From: Amborella trichopoda
Lineage: Eukaryota > Streptophyta > Magnoliopsida > Amborellales > Amborellaceae
NCBI RefSeq assembly: GCF_000471905.2
Contig: NW_006495273.1
Coordinates: 6,924,211 to 6,988,210, forward strand
DNA: 64,000 bases
Direction of reading: 5' to 3'
The stretch's first letter is position 1. Every line of letters begins with the position of its first letter. Of this stretch, positions 57,386 through 64,000 are shown piece after piece. The translations under genes and the position numbers were made by a program. The notes beneath the pieces are model-generated. The model searched no databases, had not been told where the DNA came from, and saw nothing but the letters and a program-made list of their open reading frames with translations.

Positions 57386-58084
57386 TTTCGTATACTTTTT
57401 GGCTTGTTATATTCTTTCTCCTTCTCCCGCATCATGAACCTCCTATGCCCCACACGAAGCACTATTTGCATTTTATTTAATGTGTAAAAGACATTAAGTG
57501 TGCGTGCAAATAATACTTTGACTCTTATGTCCTAATTTGAGTGACTTTTAAGATAAATGACCTTGACTATAAATAAAATGACTAGAAAGTCCCCATTGGT
57601 CTAGAAAAATAATAACAGTTAAAAAAGCTGAAAATAACCCTAAAATAGCTAGAAAATTATCCCAAGAAATACTTGCTCTTCTTGTTCTTCTATGTAGTTC
57701 TCTTAGGGTTCACATCTTCCAAATATACGCGATAATTATGAGGAATCTGCTGCTCCCACAGAAGATACTCATTACTCTGTCAACTTGAAGCAGTTTGGGC
57801 CTCATCAAGGAAGCAAGCTGATTGTTGTTTCCAGTCTATTCTTTGGACACAATGGAAGGGAAGGACCAGGCGGTTTTGGTAACAAGAGTTAATTGGGTTA
57901 GTTAACTATGTTAGTAGGTTGATAGAAATGCGTAAGATGTGGTTCCTAGAGACCCCTATCGGGGCATCAATTTGAATGTTTTTGATGGTAGATAACATTC
58001 TTTGCTGGAAGGTTATTTTCAAAGGCCAAATAGGATTGTTGTCTGTTTGATACATGAAAAAAATATTTTTATTTTTCATTTTTG
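57386..58084. other. Spacer, no gene seen
   Basis: No recognisable domains or repeats. Short frames only. Confidence 0.4.
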
Positions 58085-58314
58085 TTTAATTTCAGAGACC
58101 AGCTTTGCTCTATGGGGCGGAATGTTGGGCAGACAAAAAACAATATACCCATAGAATGGGTGTAGTGGAGATGAGGATAGTGAGATGGATGAGTGGCAAG
58201 ACAAGAAGAGATAGAATTCAAAATGAATCGACTCGGGAAAATTTAGGTGTGGCGCCAATGGGCGATAAGATGAGAGAGAGTAGACTTCGGTGGGCTGGTC
58301 ATGTGTGTGAAAGG
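58085..58314 (+). pseudogene. RTE LINE tail cut by copia LTR D
   Basis: Reads [66 protein letters not shown], the same domain as 30,245 and 63,270. It stops abruptly at GTGTGTGAAAGG, where LTR D begins at 58,315. The copia element therefore inserted into an older RTE copy. Confidence 0.8.
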
Positions 58315-60154
58315 TGGACTAGGTGATTGGGCAAGTCATTACCGATTAATTTTTTTTGTTTTTACTCGTTTATACGTATTGCCACCTGGGTCACTTACAA
58401 GTGTCCAAATATACAATTTGACTTAATGAAATATTCAAAACCTTTCACTTGCATGCCATTAAAGGAAAACTACATTCATCATATAAAACTGAAAATTACA
58501 TAAGAAAGAAATGGAAGCAACAGAAGCACGAAGTATAAAACTACGTGTACCTTGCCTCAGGTTACCCCCAAGGACTTCGTACACCCCAATCCAGGTCCCC
58601 TCCATCAATGGCGCATGAGATCTTGGTTCAAGAACACACCTCACAATTGGGGAAACCTAGGCAAAATCCTTAGAGAGCATCACATGGGATTTCCTTGACC
58701 AAGGCTCAACGCATAAGCATGAGGCAAGGACCTAGTGCTAGGGCTTTTGTGGCTTGGACGCGCCACCCCTTAGGGTTAACTCTTTCCTAAACCCTAATTT
58801 GGATGAGAAAATAAGAGAGAGAGAGAGAGAGATTTGGTAGAGAGATAGAGTGTGAGAGTTAGAACCCCATAGCTAGTATTTATAGGGTTTCTAAGGTTAG
58901 GGTTTTGCCATCATCATGAAGTTTAATCTTGACGTTTGATCTTGGAGACCTATGGGGTGAAGAGATCTCAATCATTGATTCCCTAAATCAGCCATCATGA
59001 TTAAAGGAATCATTCATTCCCTAAATCAGCCATCCTTTCCCATCAAATTTTTTTGTGTAGAGAAAGCAATCAATTTCTTACACATTCCTAATTTGAAATC
59101 AATCACATTCAATTTCTTACACCATTCTTTTTTGAAATCAATCAAAATCTCTACACAAAAAGGTTTCTTAAAATATCAAGTCAACATATGGCATAATTGC
59201 CATTATTTTAGGAAAGTATGGAGGAGGTGGGTCGCCATGTGGGCCTTACACCCCCACAATGGTGGACCCAATGAAGTCAATGGGCTCCCAATACCCTAAA
59301 CATAATTTTGAGATAATAAAATAATTTTTATAAAAACTCCAAAAATAATAAATCCAGGAAATTGAATTTTCTCTATTTAAAAATCATATTTCAATAAAAT
59401 AAAATACCTAGAAAGGTCTAAAAATTCATTTTAATATCTGAAAAATATTTAAAACATATCTAAGAAAGTTTGATGGGAATTGGATCTATTGAGTTAGGAT
59501 TATGACAAAAACATTGAGAACTCCACCCTCTCACTGCACCTTTTCAAACTGACCCAACCTATTCCATGACCCACAACCCATCGTAGGGGTTCATGATTGG
59601 ACTATCAAAGACAGCCAATAAGTAGAGAAGATACTATCCTAGACCATGGATTATAGGTCCCTCCCTGAGGACAAGTTCATAGCCCATTTCAGCAGTATGT
59701 TTCATAGGTCCTTCCAGCACAATCCAGGCTTACAGGGAGTCATCTCTTTCGTACATGTACACGTTACACACCCTTATTCAAAGGGTCGCTTTCTGAACGG
59801 CTATCTAGTGTACATGCTGTGTGATGGTAATGATGAGGATTTAGACCCTTGTCCTCTCAGGCCATCCATCACAGATAGGGGTCAAATCCATGTTCTTTGG
59901 CCAACTATCTTGGGTATATCTCCAACTTCATCTAGGGATAACCCCACATCGAAACCTTTATCGGTTGTGCTTACACGATGCCTAGGACTAGACTTCACAT
60001 TGAGTCATAGCCTGTTAAAACTCATGTGAGTCTCAGGCATTGTTAGTGCCCCACAGTCCAAGCTGGACCATACTCCCACTGGAGTCAATAATTCATTATA
60101 TATTTTTCAGTACATGCTCTCATAAGGCCTTTAAATGGCTACAAAATCCTAACG
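58315..60154 (-). mobile_element. Copia-family LTR D (3' LTR, 1,840 bp)
   Basis: In the element's sense (- strand) it starts CGTTAGGATTTTGTAGCC (ancestral TG changed to CG) directly after a polypurine tract and ends CACCTAGTCCA. Length and ends agree with LTR B (TGTTGGG...TAGTCCA). A TATA box at about 58,875-58,886 precedes a CT-rich leader. It follows the pol fragment at 60,160-62,200 in the right order for a 3' LTR. Confidence 0.8.
58875..58886 (-). promoter_or_regulatory. TATA box in LTR D
   Basis: CCTATAAATACT on the - strand, followed by a leader with CTCTCTCTCT; equivalent boxes are in LTRs A and B. Likely retroelement promoter. Confidence 0.5.
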
Positions 60155-60164
60155 TCTCCCACTT
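60155..60164 (-). promoter_or_regulatory. Copia polypurine tract
   Basis: AAGTGGGAGA on the - strand lies between the RNase H frame and the LTR start, as in plant copia elements, where it primes plus-strand DNA synthesis. Confidence 0.7.
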
Positions 60165-62200
60165 GGCCTTTGAAGGCTTTGCAGTCTCTCTTCATCACTT
60201 TCTCTCAACCCCATTCCATGTACTTGTTTAGCAAACACATTCGCCACTAACCCCTTAGTTAAAGGGCCGCAATCATTGCCTCTGTGGGGAAATACACAAT
60301 CTCTATCTCTCCAAGTTCGACCTCGTTCCGAATGTAATAGTATGCCGACTTGATGTGCTTGGACTTCTTGTGGAAACGTCTCTTTAGATACACATATTGT
60401 CGATTGGTTGTCATAGAAGATTCTCATACACGGGCATATCACAGGCTCAACATAAGCTGATTGAGAAACTTCTTTATCCATGCAGCATCCTTGACTACTT
60501 GACAACACACCACGTATTCGGATTCCATAGTGGATAGTGCCACCACATATTGTTTCTTGGACATCCAAGAAATTGCCCCGCCTGCTAGCATGAAGACATA
60601 CGCAGATGTCGACTTGGCGTCATCAAGGTCTCCTTGATAGTCCGCATCTGAGTACCCTTGTATAACTATGTCCGTCCCCCTCCATATGTGAGTGCATAGT
60701 CTACAGTCCCTCTCAAATATCTGAGTACTCTCTTAACTGCTTTCTAATGTTCCAATCCAGGATTACATTGGAAGCGGCTAATCACACTCATGGGAAATGA
60801 CAGGTCGGGTCTGGTTCCTGACATTGCATACATGAGTGACCCTACTGCGATGCGATGTGACACTCTTTCCATGGCTTTCTTCTCATACTCTTTAGTCGGT
60901 CACATTTGCAGGCTTAATTTGGTCTTTTTATCTATAGAGGTAGATATGGGCTGACATTTGTCCATCTCAAACTTTTCCAACACCCCCTTTTGCAATAGGT
61001 GGCCTGGGAAAGTTGAATGGTCTGCTTTTGTCTATTTCTTGTTATCTTTATGCCCAATACATATGATGTTTCCCCTAAGTCTTTCATACCAAAGTGTTGC
61101 GAAAGGAAATCCTTAGTCTCCCTAACTAGAGCCATTGAGCTACTGACAATCAACATATCATCCTCATATAATGAGATAAAAGCCACACCACTTGCCTTAA
61201 CATAGATGCAGTAATCCTCCTGGATGGAGACGAATCCTGCCCTAGGCAAGGCCTCTTGGAATTTTATGTACCACTATCGCGAAGCCTGATTAGGGCTACA
61301 AAGGGATTTTCTAAGTCTACATACTAAGTCCTCTTTTCTTTTCTCTCTGAAGTCCTCAAGTTGTTGCACATAAATTTCCTCCTCAAGCTCCCCATTCAAA
61401 AAGGTTGTTTTGACATCCATTTGGTGGAGCTCAACGTCAAAATGGGCTCCTATGGCAATCCGGATCCTAATTGGACGGAATTTAGCAATTGGATAAAAGG
61501 TTTCATTGTAGTCTATCCCTTCCTTTTGGGTGAACCCTTTGGCTACAAGTCTGGCTTTGTATTTCTCTAGTTTTCCTTCAGAGTTCAATTTTTTCTTGAA
61601 CACCCACTTGCATCCTATAGACTTTCGGTCATGAGGTAGAGGCACTAATTCCCAAACCCAGTTTTGAATAATGGAGAGGTATTCTTCATTCATAGCTTTT
61701 ACCATTGGGTGCTTTCAAGACTGGATAATACTTATTTATAGGTTGAAGGCTCATCGCCTGGTTCTTCCGCAATTCTTTCGTAGTGTTCCCCCAGACAGGT
61801 GAAAAATCAGGTGGTCTTCTAATTCGGTTGCTTCTCCTAAGGGCTTGTGGTTCGGGTTCTCGAGTTTCAACCTTGTCACTAGCTATCTCAAAGAGATCGA
61901 CTTTCTTGCGACTACATCTTGCTTCGAGAAACTCATCCTTGAAGAAGTGAGCATCCGTACTCTCTAGGACTGCTCCATTCTCTAGGTTGAAGAAACGATA
62001 GCCTTTACCATGATTTGGGTATCCTATAAAGATGCACTTGATGGTTTAGGATCCAGCTTGGTTCGGTTTTGGTATGGGATTAGGACATGGGCCGAGCATC
62101 CCCATACTCTAAGATAGTCAAGGGACGGATAATGACTAGTGAAGATTTCGCATGGAGTTAGTGGGGCTGCCTTTGTGGGAAGCAAGGGCGGAAATCTTCG
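60160..62200 (-). pseudogene. Ty1/copia pol: integrase end, RT and RNase H, decayed
   Basis: From 62.2 kb downward. Integrase C-terminus: LPTKAAPLTPCEIF, YPSLDYLRVWGCSAHVLIP. RVT_2: NWVWELVPLPHDRKSIGCKW, KARLVAKGFTQKEGIDYNET, QMDVKTTFLNGELEEEIYV, SLCSPNQASR (usually YGLKQASR). Next YEDDMLIVSS, in which the catalytic Y-V-D-D has Glu at position two, and FGMKDLGETSYVLGIKITR. RNase H region: RPDLSFPMSVISRFQCNPG, VLRYLRGTVDYAL, IFYDNQSTICVSKE, LTKGLVANVF. Stops and shifts break it. Gag, protease and most of integrase are missing; the right end is replaced by RTE-adjacent sequence near 62,200. Confidence 0.85.
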
Positions 62201-62345
62201 GTCAAGTCTAGGGTTTGCTGAATTTAGACCAGCCTTTTTCTGATTTCCACCAAGATTTTGTTGATTTTAGGCCAAGGTTTACTGAATTTAGCTTGGAATT
62301 TATTGATTTCATCCTAGGAATGTTGATTTTTTTTGCATAGGGGTT
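62200..62345. repeat. Short ~39-bp degenerate repeats
   Basis: TTTGCTGAATTTAG, TTTGTTGATTTTAGGCC, TTTACTGAATTTAGC and TTTATTGATTTCA recur at ~35-40 bp. They fill the gap between copia pol and the RTE fragment. Confidence 0.45.
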
Positions 62346-63672
62346 TATGATTTTGGTGGATTGGCATATTTTGGTTGACCAAACTGTTCAACAAGATGGT
62401 GAGAACAAAAATGTCTGATGAATGGAGTCAAAGTATTGTATTACCTAGTTATAGGAACAAAGGAGACATACAAAATTGTTTGAACTATCAAGGCATCAAA
62501 CTTATAAGCTACACAATGAAGCTGTTGGAGAAAACGATTGAGCAGCAACTAAGACATGAAACTTGTGTATCAAAAAATCAATTTGGTTTTATGCATGGGA
62601 GGTTAACAATTGAGGCTATTTTTATATTTAGGCAATTGATTGAGCAGTTTAAGGAGAAGAGAAAAGACTTGCACCGGGCCTTTATTGATTTAGAAAAAGC
62701 ATATGATAGGGTACCTAGAGAGTTAATTTGGTAGGGTGATGGAAAAGAAATAAGTCTCTAGAAGATATATCAACATGGTGGGAGATATATACAAAGGAGC
62801 GCTAATTAATGTGAGGATAACTAGTGGAAGGAAGTGAGTTTTTAGTGACAACAGACTTATATTAAGGGTCAGTGTTGAGCCCATAGCCCTTTGTTTTGGT
62901 TATGGATGAGTTAAGTAGGCATCTGCAGGATAAATTATCGTAGTGTATATTGTTTATGGATGATGTAGTTTTGATTTATGGGATTAGAGATGGCATCAAC
63001 ATAAAGTTAGAACTTTGGAGGGGTGTTCTGGAATCTAAATGTTTTTAAATTAGCCGGATTAAGGTAAAGTATATGAAATGCAAGTTTAGCAAAATTGACG
63101 GCCAAGAAGTACCTAAAAGAGATTTTTTTTGGTATCAGGGTTCGATAATTCATGAAAATGGAGAAATTGAGGAAGATTTTAAAAAAAATGTGGATATGTA
63201 CTTCCGAAGTTTTATGTAGTCGTCGCATATTAATGAAACTAAAGGGGAAGTTTTGTAGGACAACTGTGAGACGAGCCATGCTTTGTGAGATAGAATGTCG
63301 GGCAATCAAGAAACAATATATCCATACAATGAGTGTAGCTGAGATGAGGATGCTGAGATGGATGAGTAGCAAGATAAAAAAGGATAGAATTTAGTGTGAA
63401 TTCATCCAAGGAAACTTAGGGGTGACTTTAATAGGCGATAAGATAAGAGAAAGTAGATTGAGGTGGTGTCAACCTAGAACAACATCAGTTAGGAGGGGCT
63501 ATTTGGTTCAAGTGGAAGGCGCAAAAGGATATGGATGGAAGTAGTGAGAATAAATATGGTGCCTTATAGTTTAGCGGAGGGTGTGACCATTGATAGTGCA
63601 GAATGGAATAACAAGATTCGTGCAGCTGACCCCAATTTCGTTAGGATAAGGCTCAGATAATGATGATTATGA
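62346..63672 (+). pseudogene. RTE-type LINE reverse transcriptase, 5'-truncated
   Basis: RT core: WLTKLFNKMVRTKMSDEWSQ, YRNKGDIQNCLNYQGIKLIS, KNQFGFMHGR, AFIDLEKAYDRVPRELIW then stop. The palm motif appears later as CLFMDDVVLIYG (about 62,950) in a shifted frame. The C-terminal tail follows: ECRAIKKQYIHTMSVAEMRM, LRWMSSKIKKDRI, LGVTLIGDKIRESRLRW. It ends with GATAAGGCTCAGATAATGAT and a GAT-type tail. Several stops; dead copy. It is the longest of three RTE fragments here. Confidence 0.82.
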
Positions 63673-63689
63673 TTTCGACGAACTTGTGG

Positions 63690-64000
63690 TAGCAAGAAGG
63701 AGATGTGGAAGTGGTGCTCTCCTACATCTACCTCGTGATGCTAGAAATGGAGAGATTAAGGATGTCAAGAGGTAGGTGCAGCAGCTTGCACGACAATTTG
63801 TTGGCATCAATCATACGCAAGACGGTGATCTCTCCCCCTTCGAAGATTTCGAGTACAACCCTTTTCACTGACGTGCACTGTGTCAGAAGTCGAGTGAAGA
63901 GGAAAATGATAGAAGACCCTAGATGTGGGGGATATCACTCTAGAGTTTTCAATTTGAATATGGATATTCTTGAGTTTGACTGTTAGCCTTAAACCAAGGA
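63690..64000 (+). pseudogene. Ty3/gypsy gag N-terminus, runs off the window
   Basis: Across two frames: DELVVARRRCGSGALLHLPR, DARNGEIKDVKR, VQQLARQFVGIN, DGDLSPFEDFEYNPFH, then MIEDPRCGGYHSRVFNLNMD, ILEFDC. The last block is the pre-capsid W--G-K-DI-EFDG motif of plant gypsy gag. Homologous to 55,640-55,985 in reverse. A stop and a shift are already visible, so it is probably dead; the rest lies to the right. Confidence 0.62.

Overview
The window is nuclear DNA of a flowering plant that is not a grass, most likely a genome with long introns such as a magnoliid or early-diverging eudicot (the clade is inference). The evidence is low gene density, AT-rich spacers, U2-type introns with GT/AG borders, and remnants of plant L1, plant RTE, Ty1/copia, Ty3/gypsy and Mutator-like (MULE) elements. 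Only two host genes look potentially alive, and neither is complete here. One is an RRM protein like RBM18 (36,974-38,006 plus an upstream first exon). The other is the first coding exon of a folylpolyglutamate/dihydrofolate synthase (49,901-50,200). A third host-derived segment, a FUSC/AaeB-like transporter (49,095-49,560), is a pseudogene.

Region 1-9,122 is a nest of Mutator-type elements. A 200-bp foldback MITE (305-504), a 446-bp foldback element with an internal minisatellite (1,074-1,519) and a 7,474-bp MULE (1,640-9,113) each have exact 9-bp target-site duplications. The MULE carries the N-terminal part of a decayed transposase on the + strand. Facing it is a decayed intron-containing plant mobile domain (PMD, MAIN-like) gene on the - strand. 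Between their converging 3' ends lies a ~740-bp palindrome made of 22-23 bp self-complementary units that also fill the terminal inverted repeats.

Region 10,100-24,200 is retrotransposon and repeat debris. It holds LTRs of one copia family in both orientations, a ~190-bp tandem array, a purine-rich minisatellite, three more foldback elements with target-site duplications, and an L1 fragment. Region 24,340-38,010 is interpreted as the RBM18-like gene: a promoter-like first exon near 24.4 kb and three clear coding exons at 37.0-38.0 kb. They are separated by a ~12.5-kb intron holding an RTE tail and a 4-kb antisense L1. Region 39-48.5 kb holds a copia RT remnant, two adjacent foldback elements with GC-rich minisatellites, L1 remnants, and a MITE interrupted by a polyA retroposon with a 15-bp target-site duplication. 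Region 48.5-64 kb has the FUSC pseudogene, the synthase first exon, minisatellites, copia LTRs, copia pol (- strand, 60.15-62.2 kb), RTE fragments and two gypsy gag fragments; the last one runs off the right edge.

No bacterial-style operon, CRISPR array or complete autonomous element is present. The most unusual object is the PMD-carrying MULE with its palindromic repeat units. All homology calls are from protein and nucleotide pattern recognition by eye, without database searches. Boundaries given as approximate are uncertain by tens of bases.
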